Part shown: in pieces, positions 1-11,475 of the stretch
Layout: each line of letters opens with the position of its first letter
Numbering within the stretch: the first letter of the stretch is position 1
Source: Enoplolaimus lenunculus
Taxonomy: Eukaryota > Nematoda > Enoplea > Enoplida > Thoracostomopsidae
Reading direction: 5' to 3'
Assembly (NCBI GenBank): GCA_030248215.1
Contig: JASANG010001526.1
Coordinates: 1-64,000, forward strand
DNA: 64,000 bases
The notes under the pieces: generated by a model
What the model saw: only the letters and a program-made list of their open reading frames with translations
The model's database searches: none
Told to the model about the DNA's origin: nothing
Made by a program: the position numbers and the translations under genes

Positions 1-5
1 ATTGC

Positions 6-1068
6 TGTTACTAAATATAGATAGTTGTGTCTGCTGAGTGGTTTGCGTTAGGCAATGTGGGACATGGATTGTCCCATGTTGATACTGCATCAACTATAAA
101 ACTAGAAAAAATTGCTCAGCACTTGAGCAGCATGGGATATGCTTCACATTCCTATTAAAAAAGGATAGTAACTAGACCAGCACATTCGTTCGATGTAATC
201 TGGAAAAATATTAAAAAACAATGGCGTCCAAAATCATGTTGACTATTAATTCTTCTGAAACATATTGCGGAGAGCAAATCTATTTTTATGTTGAAGTTTT
301 TGGCGGATTTATTAGGCATTTTAAGAAATTTCTTAGATAATGGCAGGGTTACAGAGACATGGCTGAAGTATAAGCATCCTTGCTTTTGCCAGATTAATCG
401 GTGCTGCCAGAATACGGTGAAGAATTTCTGATCCTCTAGTCGTGCATGTGCAATGTGAAACAAATAACTTAGCAGGAAAATGCGCATTCATAGATTTCTA
501 CCTAAAAACTTGTTCGTTTGTCACTAAGGTTAAAAGGCGGGTAAAGTCAAGAGTCGTTTTTAAAGCATTAATTGTGAGTCATTTTATGACGCCTTGTTTA
601 ATAAAGTATCTAACAAAATTGGTCATCAGTACTCTAACTCTCCAATTATGTCGCCATACAGTGTTCTTGTGGAATTCAATTAACTATGTTTAATAGAGAG
701 CCCAAGGTGAGTTTAGTAAGTTCATGTAGAAAACTTCAATACACATTAAAAGCAAAACATTTGTTTCTTACAAAAGAAAATTACAAACATTTTGCTATCC
801 GCAATATGTTTCAGAAGAATTAATAGTCAACATGATTTTGGACGCCATTGTTTCTTAATATTTTTCCAGATTACATCGAACGAATGTGCTGGTCTAGTTA
901 CTATCCTTTTAATAGGAATGTGAAGCATATCCCATGCTGCTCAAGTGCTGAGCAATTTTTTCTAGTTTTATAGTTGATGCAGTATCAACATGGGACAATC
1001 CATGTCCCACATTGCTCCACTTTTAACGCAAACCACGCAGCAGACACAACTATCTATATTTAGTAACA
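6..1068. repeat. Large foldback (inverted-repeat) element
   Basis: The left arm (about 6-280) is repeated in reverse complement by the right arm (about 791-1068), with small indels (for example near 50 versus 1015-1022). The outer ends are tgttactaaatatag and ctatatttagtaaca. The 510-bp spacer (281-790) has no recognisable gene; the ORFs at 155-487 and 442-693 look like chance. The arms are far longer than typical MITE termini, so this resembles a foldback transposon or an inverted segmental duplication. The left arm begins at the window edge, so the true outer boundary and any target duplication cannot be judged. Confidence 0.85.
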
Positions 1069-1166
1069 TGAATTTAGTATTAAATTTGCGAAGCCAAAAT
1101 TTATACAGACTGTAGAATTAAGCTTCAGGCTTGAGACAATTTTAGCAAGATGTATAAAACGTTTAC

Positions 1167-1475
1167 TTCATCATGTTCTTGTTGCTTCAATTGATGTTGC
1201 CGAATAAGTGCAGCTTGCATTCGGTACAGTTCAGTCTCCAACGCTTCTAAACTATGCCATGTTCGCGATAGTTTGCTACGAACTGATCCAAGATCTTCGA
1301 CTAATGTTTCATGCCGATGTCCGCCCGCCCCGTCTTGCGATGTCGTCTGAATACTTGGCCCATTTGATTCAATTTGTGTGCCCGGGACTCTGTCATTTGC
1401 TAGAATGCATGTTTTGCGATCCGGCTTCGGCATTGGAGGAAATTGTGAGTTGCACGTTTCATGGTGAGATAACAT
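1167..1475 (-). pseudogene. Duplicated coiled-coil exon (copy of 14334-14642)
   Basis: This 309-bp open exon is a near copy of the first exon of the coiled-coil gene at 14334-14642. Similarity continues about 200 bp into the non-coding side (to about 1684). It keeps the same ATG, the same 103-codon length and the same in-frame TGA just upstream of the ATG. The donor differs: GAA|GTAAAC here, against the consensus-like GAA|GTAAGT in the other copy. Several differences change amino acids (for example QQEHDE here, EQEHYE there). No partner terminal exon was found downstream within the window, so it may be a dead partial duplicate. It could also be the first exon of a paralogue whose next exon lies beyond base 1. 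Confidence 0.5.
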
Positions 1476-2518
1476 TGGATAGTTTTTGTGATTTCAATAG
1501 TTGAAAATTAAATATAATACTACAATAACGACATGTATGGCTGAACATTAACCAGTTTACTCAAAACAGATTGTAGTGTTAAAATTGTTTGCCAAACGTT
1601 TATATATTTAACTTCCCCGTTTTGGGTTCGGCAAAGCATCAAAGTCACAAATGCAGTCATTAGTTGTTTAATAGCCCATTTACTTAATGTCTATCCTGAA
1701 CCAATGGTAACGTGGGACCGACATCCGAACCAGACACCGCTCTTTTTGAATTCTTCATTTTGAGCAAAACTGACTTGCTCCGAAGCATACCTGTTGATTG
1801 CCACGTCCGTTAATGCTTCTTTCTGGATTTAATTAAGGTTATGTGGATTGTCTGAGTGTCTGTTTACATATTTGATAAGCCTAGGCTATTTTTCTGCTTT
1901 AGTCTCATATGAACTTTAACGAAACTTATGGTTTCTGTCTAGCAACGGAGTTTTAGGAATACAGACACCTGCTGATTGTCACACAAAATGGGAACCCGCT
2001 TTTATTACACCTTCCCTCCTTTTATTTGAGTCACTACAGTGATAAGCAATCGTAAACAATAGGATGACTGAAAATTTGATGATTTTGCTTCATAAATAAC
2101 AAATATAATTTTATCAACGATTTTAATTATATTTTTTATATTCAAAAATTCTAAGATGAAACAGAACCCAGTGCCTGTAAACGTTTGCGTCACGTATACA
2201 AACGACTGGGAAGAAATTCAGGCAAAAATAAAACGCTATTTTACACCAGGATTAGGCACTGGAAAAAACCTGAACGGAGAAACAGGTTGCTCCGGCTGTT
2301 CGTTTTTTCCCAAATGGCTGAACAAAACCGAAAAAAACGGAACTAAAAACTTGTTTTAAAAATAATATTTGGTTTAGAAAATAACTTGCGTAACAGCGAC
2401 AAATCGCCGCGAAAAATTGCGTGAAATTGATTTTTTTACACACTTCTCATCCGGAACAAGTTTCGCACAAGCGTCATGGGCGCTGATTTGTTCGATTTTG
2501 TGGTCAATGTAAAGAACA

Positions 2519-2688
2519 GTGGCGGAACAGTATTATAAGCATATTCATAAGCATAAGCCTAAACCTAAGCCTAAGCGTAAGAAAGAGCATATTCCTATGC
2601 CTAAGCATAAGCCTAAAGCCAAGCAAAAAAATTAGTCCAAAGCTTGAGCTTACTCTATTACAGTCCCACTGAAAAACGTTATGCCCCT
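2519..2688. mobile_element. MITE-like element with TTAGGC-type runs
   Basis: One member of a family whose ends resemble ggggcggaacagtactataagc on one side and gaaaacgttccgcccct on the other. The inside carries runs of the hexamer cctaag (TTAGGC on the other strand). This copy begins tggcggaacag, continues into cataagcctaaacctaagcctaag-type sequence and ends in an aaaaacgttatgcccct motif. Confidence 0.6.
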
Positions 2689-3329
2689 GATCTTTACATG
2701 GTCCGATTTTGTGATAGCTGTTTGATCGGATATACCAAACAATTTTCCTGCTTGCGTTCACTGCATCTGCAATACAGCTGAATTGAAAGCATACGAATTT
2801 ATATATGGACTCAACTGAGGCTTAATTTTAATCTCGATGATTTTATTGAGGAAACCCATTTCTGTGATCTAAAAATGATTCCTGTATATATAATATGATA
2901 CATATTAATTTTGTTTTTTTGCTTGATGTAACATTCCTAACTGTGCAAAACGCATTAAATTTGAAGTACACTTCTGATTTTAAATTCATGGAATTTAAAT
3001 TGCAAGCAAAACCTGTTAACAAATTTTTTTGGCGAACTCAAACCTATAAGTTTGTGGTCAGCCAGCTGGCAGGTTATATTTTTAGACATGTGAAACTTTT
3101 GTGGTGTGTTCCTTCAAGTCCAACAGTATCCATATAATGCTCAATAGATGCAAAACTAGTCCAGTCACCATCTTCGTGGACTGCGAAATATCAAACAAGT
3201 TTGATATTTGATTAAAATCAACACCCTTGCATAAATTCAAAAATTGCGAAGTAATTCAAGAAACACTCAGCAACACAGTTTCTGACTGGCCACTCAAGAA
3301 ATTCAAGCGGCTTTCAACTGCGTTCACAC

Positions 3330-3455
3330 GTGCGAATTAAATGTAAACGAGTTAATTTTATGGAACAATTTGCCGGTCTTGTGACCGAACTTGCACGTGC
3401 AATTTGCACGTGCAATTTCTTGCAGCAAAAACTTGCACGTGTGAATATAGTTTAA
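3330..3455. repeat. cacgtgcaag foldback fragment
   Basis: Imperfect palindromic sequence built from gcacgtgcaa and cagcaaaaacttgcacgtg motifs. The same motifs recur at 8082-8353 and 58020-58105, so this is a dispersed foldback or MITE family. The element edges are unclear here. Confidence 0.55.
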
Positions 3456-4957
3456 CAATCCAATTGATGATCTCTTAATATAATGAAAAAAACATATGTG
3501 AGGGAAACTAGCGAGAAGCTGAACGCAATTTGAAATTGAAAAAGTTGTAGTTAATTATTTTATAAAATACTATCTTAAAATTGTTAACTTTTGGTGTGAT
3601 TGTTCCGTTTTAAGTATATCGAAAACTTCCAAGAGTCTTGGGTTTCAAAGTATAACGAACTCAGTTTTTAATGCGGTAAGTTTTTGGTAAAATTCATACA
3701 GTGAACCACAAAAATCGCCAAACTTATGATGACACTATACTTATATGAATTTGAAAATCCGTAAAAAATGTTGGTAAAACCAAACCAAAATAGGCCTTTG
3801 TTTTGCCCATTTATATTTTACCCATCAAATCAACGAGAACAGCAGGTGCTCAAACCAAATTTTCGATGCTGCTTAAAGGTAAACAAGATACTGCTCCAGT
3901 CTATATCAGGGGCGCTTATACGGGACGAATGGGAAAATATCCCCAATCCAATTTGTGAACAGACTAAAAATGTATTGCTATTGACTTTAAATTAACCTGT
4001 CGGGACTTAGGACAAAAAATTTCGAGGTTATAATGTACCTTTCAGAAATGAAATTATGACTACGCCCCAGGTTTATATTAGACAAAGTAAATATATCACA
4101 GAAAAACAATTTTCGAATTAAAGTAGTGAAATGGTAAATTTCAAAACATAATCTCGTATATATGGTCTAGTGCCGAATTGTTCAAAAATGCTATTCTCCA
4201 GCCTACCGCGCAATAAAATCTGACTAAAACGTATTAATACTACCAAATATATTTATACTTCGTGCCATATTCGGTTATTATACCACTGGGTTTATTTTTC
4301 TTACAACCAGCATTTCAATCTTGCGCTCACAGAACGTATCAGACTGATCAAATCAATTTTGCCGTCTGTTATTTCCGATTTAGCAGTACACAGGGTTTTT
4401 AATTCGAAAATGTCTGCTTAAAAATACTAAGACCGACGACACCACATGAGTGAATAAAATAGCTTTTCGCGATCAACAAATAAAAAAAACTGAGCCACAC
4501 AAAAATATTCACTGCCCGCAATCAGGAATTGCTTTCTCAGATTATATATACAGTGGTGACACAGAAATTGATAGATGGTGCAAGATTGAATTTTTGTATG
4601 ACCACAATTTTTAATGTTGCCGAATTATCTTTAATCCCAAACGGGCGTAAATATATTCGCATAGGGTTATACTGTCCCTCGCTTCTCCGGCAAAATTGCG
4701 GCTGTGTTTTATCATCGTAGACTCGGAGGCAAGAAATATGCGAATGATCGATTAAAGTCTGTATCCATGGGCACCAAAAAGTTGTTTGTAAACAATACAA
4801 GTTTTTTTTCGTGAATGAAACGATTTGCATTTAATTGTTTGGCTGCTGAATGCTCCAATCAGCGTGAGTTATTTCAAGCTTTATTGTTCAAAACAATGGA
4901 AACAAACATAAAGTGTAGCGGTTGGTGTGAACTATTGTCTCGGCCCATGTATACAAT

Positions 4958-5330
4958 AGGGCTGGGACTATAGTATAAGCATATTCCTAAGCCTAGTCTT
5001 TGCCGGTCTATGTAAAGGTCGGAGTCGGAGAGTATTTTGTGGGACTAGAATAGAGTATGCTTAAGCTTGACTATTTTTTGCTTCGCTTAGGCTTAAGCTT
5101 AGAATTATACTCATTCTTACCCTTAGGTGTAGGCCTAGACATAGGCTTGGGCTTAGGCTTAGGAGTATACTCATTCTTACGCTTAGGCTTAGGCTTAGAC
5201 TTTGGGCTTTAGGCTTAGGAAAATGCTTACTTCAGCCTAAGCCTAAGCCGAAGCCTAAGCCTAAGCAAAAAAGTTCATCTAAAGCTTAAGCTTCCTCGAT
5301 TACAGTCCCGCAGGAGAACATTCCGGCCCT
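4958..5330. mobile_element. Composite TTAGGC-bearing MITE
   Basis: The longest copy of the TTAGGC-bearing family. Runs of cttaggcttagg occur at about 5090-5220 and switch orientation to cctaagcctaag at about 5230-5265. The outer ends agggctgggac and cattccggccct resemble the family termini. An internal tctatgtaaaggtcgg..gtgggactagaatagagt block looks like the end of a second, oppositely oriented copy, so the locus is probably two nested or fused elements. A further degenerate fragment lies at about 5693-5825. Confidence 0.55.
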
Positions 5331-5929
5331 GTTCCATACATGTGCCAATTTCTAGGTTGATTTAATTTTTCAGACCTATCATCTTCACAACTGTGTTTTG
5401 GTCTGGTGCTAAAAACATGGGTGTTTGACACAGTTGGAAACTGGGCTGAACGGCTATTGCGGCTTAGCGCAACACTTTGGACGATACTTGAATGAAACAA
5501 TTTAAAATTTTCCGTTAAAAATGTATAAAAAATGCAACAGAATTTCAATGGCTCAACTTAAAGTCACGTTTATCAGGTTTCGAAATTGTCACCAACACCG
5601 AAATTATACATATTTTCAGTTTACAAACATCAATATATATAATTTCTGCAAGCAGTATTTACATTCTGGCCCAAGTTAACAATGGGGGCCATTCTACTAA
5701 AGTTTAAGCTTAAAACGACGCCACAACCTAAACCTAATCCGAAACCTAAAGACATATAAGTCTAAGGCTTAGCCTAAACCTAACGCTTCTCGGTATTTTT
5801 ATACTCCAGCCCCTCCGTCTCATAGCGGGAAGGCCCCTATAATTAATATGGTCCAATATTATTTATTACCCCAAGGCAAATTGCGTTGAGTTTTCAACAT
5901 GTCTCCAGGGTAGTAATTTAAACAACGAA

Positions 5930-6150
5930 ACACTAGTGATCCGAATAAGAGGAGGGTTGGGGTAACAAGAGGGGTCCTCATTTTGAGTCCCAATCAATAG
6001 GGAGTCCGTATCCCTAATAAGAGTACGTAAGTGGATGGACTCCTTAAACCCTCATTAAAGTCCATAAATGTCAATTATTCCAAATTGTAATGCATATATG
6101 ACTCCAGCAACAATTACAGTTGCGTTCGAAAGTTTAAAGCATACTTACAC
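5930..6150. mobile_element. Dispersed repeat, tttgggtcactaca family
   Basis: Contains, in reverse orientation, the block shared by copies near 17640, 20143 and 23752: an end near gggtcactaca, a middle with ggactcctattgattggga and tatggactctaatta, and another end near agtttcgaactcaactttatt. Partial copies also occur at about 1975-2035 and 15840-15925. No coding capacity is seen, so it is probably a non-autonomous element. Confidence 0.6.
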
Positions 6151-7462
6151 GAGAAGGGCTAATCTCAACAGAGCCGCGCTATTTCCGACCATTCTGGGCA
6201 AACCCAACACCGTTATAAAGGGATCAAACGGCGCCGTTTGTTAACAAAGACACGCAGCACCACAGTGAAACCGGATATCCGTGAAAGGTAAAAATCGGTA
6301 TCAGGCTTAGGAATGTGCCTATTATACTGTTCCGTTCCTGTTCTTTTGATTGGCCAAAGTTTTTAAATCCCACTACTGAGCTTTGCTTCGGCACATATAC
6401 CATCATTTATATGCCCAAACTGCTGTGACTAGGAATATCAGTCATTTTTCTTTATCAGCTCAAAACTAACCCCAGCCAATAAAGTTGATCTACGCTGAAT
6501 CACGGTAAATAAAACATCTTTCTTATTTCATAACGAATAGAGTTCTTGAACAAACAGCTGTGTTGAGGTTCACACCATGCCCACCCCTTTGTGTGGTTTC
6601 ATTTTTACAGGAATCCCCACTCGAATGACCCTAACGTATGGTTAGACACTCTTTAAACATTGAACCAAGTACTGGTCACTTCAATGCCTTCAGAAGCTTT
6701 AAAAGCACCAAATCTGACGCTGTACACAAATTTTCTCAACTAAAATGAAGAGTTTGGACGTAAACTGGGTCTTGACGGACCGAGGGCCTCCGTGGATCAC
6801 AACGAGACTGGGCGGATCACACGGGGGCCTCGCTTGATCAATCACGGCGTTGGAATCCGACACTGTGCTATGGGGATCAGCGAGGCGTAGCCTCGGATCG
6901 GACAAACTGTTTTTATTTTATGTGAATTTACCCTTCTTCCGCGTTAATTTACACAATTCCACCTTTCTTAAAGCGTTAAGATTGCTCAAGCTCGAGGAAC
7001 TTTCACATCTTTAACGGGAGTTTGACAGCGGATACGCTCTATAAACACCTACATACTGTCATTGTATTTTATTTCGTTTTTCGCACAGTGTTGCACGAGC
7101 TTCAGTGTGCAGCGCACTGACGCCCAAAAAGCTTCAGTGCGCTGCACACTGCAACCTCAAAAGCCACCTGATGTACGCAAGATATTGTGGAAGTTGCATT
7201 AAAGAGAATATTTGTTAATTTTTAGTTTAAAGGCTTGAAAAGCGTTTGACAAAATTTCCTGTTCAAAAGGTTGAACGGATTTAAATACTGATTCAAACGC
7301 ATTGGCTACGGTATTTGACACATGTTTTGCGTGTACTGAAGGAAATTAAATAAAATATTTTGAAAGCAAGCACTTAGGTCAATATTATTGAAGGCACATA
7401 AGTAACTTAAGATTAGTTTTTCGGTAAAACGAGCTAGAAAGCCGAATAGCTTTTTGCGCACA

Positions 7463-7684
7463 CACTGTAAAAACCTATGAATTGATTAATCAACTCACAG
7501 AAAAAAAATTTCTAGTTATTTCTGAGTTAATAGCTGATTTAATTCTGGGTTAATTGTTCAATTAACTCAGAATAAGTTAAACCAATTAAGAATTTTTAGT
7601 TCGGAAAGACCTAATTCAGAGCTCAGACCTCCGCGTGGATTCAACTCTTTCTGAGTTAAAATACACTCACTGAAATTTACAGTT
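7463..7684. mobile_element. MITE with cactgtaaa ends and internal actcagaa palindromes
   Basis: Starts cactgtaaaaa and ends in a matching inverted ttacagt. Inside are inverted copies of motifs such as taactcagaa and ttctgagtta. A related copy is at about 29097-29258, sharing aaagacctaattcagagctca. Confidence 0.55.
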
Positions 7685-8081
7685 GCATATTTCGTAGCCA
7701 CAGGGAAACCCTTAGCCTTTAGCCAGCACATAATACACTGGGGGGCCCACAAAAATTAGGAACAATAGTACGAATATTTGACATGACTCTGCAAGCGAAG
7801 CTATAATTTCAGATAAACAGCCTAAAATTTTCGTTAAGAAAAATGAACCCTTTTAACAACCCTTGAGCGTTGGACTCAGAACGACAAGCAATTCTCGATG
7901 TTCATCATTTTCACTATTTTGATTTATTGGAATAACCGAACGGCTAAACCTCTATCTTGTCAATAATGTATAATAAAAGCTATAAAAATATTTACGATAC
8001 CAACAGAGAGTGAAAGTACTTTGTTCATGACAAAAATGTATATATTTGAGCTAAACTGGCGTGTTGTTAATTTTAGCTTAA

Positions 8082-8353
8082 GCCCTATTCATACGTGCAA
8101 GTTATTTTGATGCGAGAACTTGCAGCTGCAACTTGCACTTTAATGTTTGTATAAAACCCCGTTTGACAAACTTGCAGCTTCAAATAATTCATTAAAAATC
8201 ATAGCTAGAAATTTAGTTCACATATGTGAATAACCATGCTAGTTCACTGAATTTATTGCAGCGCTTTCTGATTGACCAATGAAAAAATGCAAGTTCTTCG
8301 TGCAATCTGCAGCTGCAAGTTCTCGCAGCAAAAACTTGCAAACATGAACAAGG
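8082..8353. mobile_element. cacgtgcaag-type foldback element
   Basis: Ends are gccctattcatacgtgcaag and, inverted, cttgcaaacatgaacaaggtgc. A second inverted pair (gcgagaacttgcagctgc and gcagctgcaagttctcgc) lies just inside. The overall structure is a hairpin-forming non-autonomous element of about 270 bp, related to 3330-3455 and 58020-58105. Confidence 0.6.
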
Positions 8354-9200
8354 TGCAAAACTTCAGAAAACTAAAATAAATCCAATGTCTGATTTATAGT
8401 TGTTTCGTTTGCAAAAGGGTAGTTTATTTGCTTTTGAACTGTAGACTACACAGCGTGTTTGGTTCTCGCGTCGCGTCAACTTCACGCAATCGAGTGTGTT
8501 CAGTAATTGCCTCCCAACTGACAGCCGAGTGGTTAAAATGCCAGCTCGAAATTAGATGAGAGATGTAACGAAAAATATTACAAATTGCGCCAAACGCACA
8601 AAATTTGAAATCTTGTTTTCTACTGTTTTAAGCTATTTTCATTAGAAAGCGCATTGCTAGCTTCAAATGAATAATTTGTGTCGCAAAAATTTCAGCACTA
8701 CACGGCTGGTAGAGAGTTTACATCTCGCATTTTGCAGATACTCCCCCGCCTAGATATTCAAATTCTGGTTCACGTTACACGAATTGAACCATGGAAAGAA
8801 CTTTTAGGGCAGAGCCGGCGTTAGGTTAGTCAGGCCTCCCCAAACAGATTCGAGGGGGGGCCCAATGAAACGTTACACAGTCCTATTTCTTCGTGGTCGG
8901 CGAAAATTTTTTAAGTTTGCCAAGATGGGGGCCCCCAGTGGTTCGGGTTCTTAGATCTGAATGTATGTATATATGGTAAACACAGATATGCCTACTTAAG
9001 TACGTTGGAATATAAAAACTTTGCTAACTGCTAGCAACCACAACAGTAATTCGCAACACCATTTTTATATTTTTTTGCTTGAGTAACAATCGATTTCTTG
9101 CTTGAACTGAGTTTCCAACCCCGCAACTTGAAGTTGTTAATTGACGGGGGCAAACGTTTCATTTCTAGGGGATGGCAACAAAAACTTTTTTATAAATAAA

Positions 9201-9204
<4 letters not shown>

Positions 9205-9251
<47 letters not shown>
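9205..9251. repeat. (TA)n microsatellite
   Basis: About 45 bp of uninterrupted TA dinucleotides. The Tyr/Ile-rich ORF crossing it is an artefact of the repeat. Confidence 0.95.
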
Positions 9252-9541
9252 CATTCTTTTTGAAACAATTTTAAGCCTAAATGGACAGAAGATATCTATA
9301 AAGGCGCAGCGACATTTAGTCTCCCGTAAATGTGATTCGGTTTTTCGTCTCGCGGCGGCCATTTTATTGCTGCAAAATAGCCAGCCCACAAAACAAAAAT
9401 TACTGCTTTTTGGCTTGTTTTATTGTAGATAATAGGTAAATCGAACATGAAAGGTAACTTTATTCACAATCAGGAGCGTAGCAATGATTTTAAAAAGAAC
9501 GGGGTTACATTCTGCAAAAACTTGGGCCCATGTTGCGTTTA

Positions 9542-9932
9542 CGGGCGTCCAGGTTTCTGGTGGGTCTATAAAAGAGTAGGTTTTAGATTTTACATTACAT
9601 TTTTTGCATAGGCTTAGGAACACACTTTTTCCACGCTTAGGCTTAGGCTTAGGAATACGCTTAATCTACTATTACGCCCATAAAAGTAACATTGGCCAAA
9701 ACTTGATAGGAGTGGTTTCTTGTGTTACTGATCTGAAATTGTTAGTTTTCAGCTTTAAAACAATGTACTGTGGGTTGAGTGCCGGTGCGAACAAAATTGC
9801 ATTATGTGACAAAATGGTGAACTGACTGTCAAAAGAAAAGCCACTCAACAGTACACATTCTACAATGTTGCGAAAAACGATCAGAGTGATTTCGAAAATT
9901 ATTAACTGGAGTTGACCCCCGCAACCTCAGTA
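9542..9932. repeat. Dispersed repeats with copies at 32 kb and 44.6 kb
   Basis: Two adjacent dispersed units. The first (about 9542-9705, from gggcgtccag to cattggcc, with an internal gcttaggcttagg run) matches 44650-44795. The second (about 9736-9932) matches 32067-32256 nearly base for base apart from a small insertion and a few substitutions. The second unit ends at ttgacccccgcarcctc, after which the two copies diverge, which marks an element boundary. Confidence 0.75.
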
Positions 9933-11475
9933 GTAACTGCTGTGCTGTGCATTCGTTGCCGTTCAGTACTCTTACATATTTGCACCAAAATTGCCTTTAT
10001 TATATTAAAGCTGGCACTAGGAAAGTGTGTTCACGCAACGCTAATCAATTTACAGTGCCGTTTATGGGTCATCTACGTTAAAACGCACGCGCTAGTGTAA
10101 ACAGTTTTCCAACCACCGCGTTTGGAAGTGCATATAAAACCACATTCTGGTTTGGGATTTGTGACATCTCCAGTAGTGTAGTTAGATAGTGCTAAATGTC
10201 CTTACTCCCTACGAAGGGAGGCAGGACAAAACATATGTGTTTTCAGGACTTCAGGACAATCGAAACGTAATTTAACAGCAGATAAATTAAACGTTTTCAA
10301 TATATGCATACATAATAGCGCGCAGCAACTGTTATAATACGTTGTTTGTAGTCCCTTCTAAGGGACTCACGACAAAACAAGTTGCTATCCAGGGCATACG
10401 GACGTATTCATTGCTGTGCATACGGCATGTTAATTGTCGTAATAGTTTCAAAACGACCATTGGACGTTTTGAGTACTGCAACAACAGAGTCTCTGAGAAC
10501 AACGTAGGGACAAAAAGGGTAGGACAATTTTTTACAGTAGCGCTTGCGTTTTAACGTGGATTACCCATTAAACGGAAGTAAACAGAAACTAAAATACAGG
10601 GTAAATATGGGGAAACGAATACAAGTTTGTTAGAAACGTTCTGTTTTTGTAGCTGTGTGGCTGGATAAGGCTTAAAGTAGTAAGAATTACTCTTGACTTC
10701 GAATGATAATATACCTGAATGTCCCGTAATTGCAGCAGAACTCTGCGTGTATGTCAGGGTACAGCCGGACGTCTGCCTCCGGCTTTTTGCTGGAACTTCC
10801 GGCAATTTCCGCAGTAATTTTTGCATTTGCATATAAAATGTGATCCTTGGTAAGTGGGTTTCTATCTATGGGGCAGTTTATGCAAGCTTTAATAGCGGAG
10901 ATTTCTCAAAAATCAGGTCAAAACCAAATGTTTGGTAACATTTTGTATGTATTTTATTGCGTGAAGGTTGCAAGTTCAGAACCATTTTCATTTACCTCGG
11001 GCTCCAGGTTCTGTATCATTTGTTGACATCCGCTCTGGTTATCTTTATGTCAAAATTAATTATTAGTTAGGTATACGTCTTGCAATTTTTCGTTAGAGAT
11101 ATGATGTAAAAATGACGAAATTCATACAGATCTTAAAAAATTCGGCGCATACGATGTATTTTCTTTAATGTTTTAAAAAGCCCGGTGAATATTTGAATGG
11201 CTCATCGTGTTGGCAAAAAACAAACCTTCAACATCCGGTTTCGTTATTTTTATCGCTAACCGTTTCCGTTAATTTTATTATCCGATTACAACCTGCAATT
11301 GAGTTTCCAAAATTGCCTCAGTTAATATCGATGAACTCACTGAAAGGCAAAACTTTCAGACAAATAAATATTTCAATAGCGAAATGACCAGAATACAACC
11401 GATGGTATGCATACGCCTCCGATAAAATATCAACCTCCATCTTGAGTTCCGGCACAATTTATGCCAACGTTAGCA

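Larger units (their letters stand above)
1690..11470. other. Gene-poor, repeat-rich region
   Basis: I see no supported gene. The translated ORFs are 60-116 codons, have no recognisable motifs and often overlap repeats. Recognisable contents are listed separately: TTAGGC-bearing elements, foldbacks near 3.3 and 8.2 kb, a tttgggtcactaca-family copy near 6 kb, an actcaga-type MITE near 7.5 kb, a TA microsatellite at 9.2 kb and a dispersed repeat at 9.5-9.9 kb. The stretches 2700-3330, 3460-4955, 6150-7460 and 9935-11470 show nothing I can identify. Confidence 0.6.

Noticed and set aside
1208-1504. 98-codon plus-strand ORF, repeated at 14375-14671
   Set aside because: Antisense shadow of the duplicated coiled-coil exon; the minus frame has a heptad pattern and a splice donor.
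4958-5330. TTAGGC runs as a chromosome end
   Set aside because: The runs are short, interrupted, in both orientations and enclosed by element termini in the middle of the contig.
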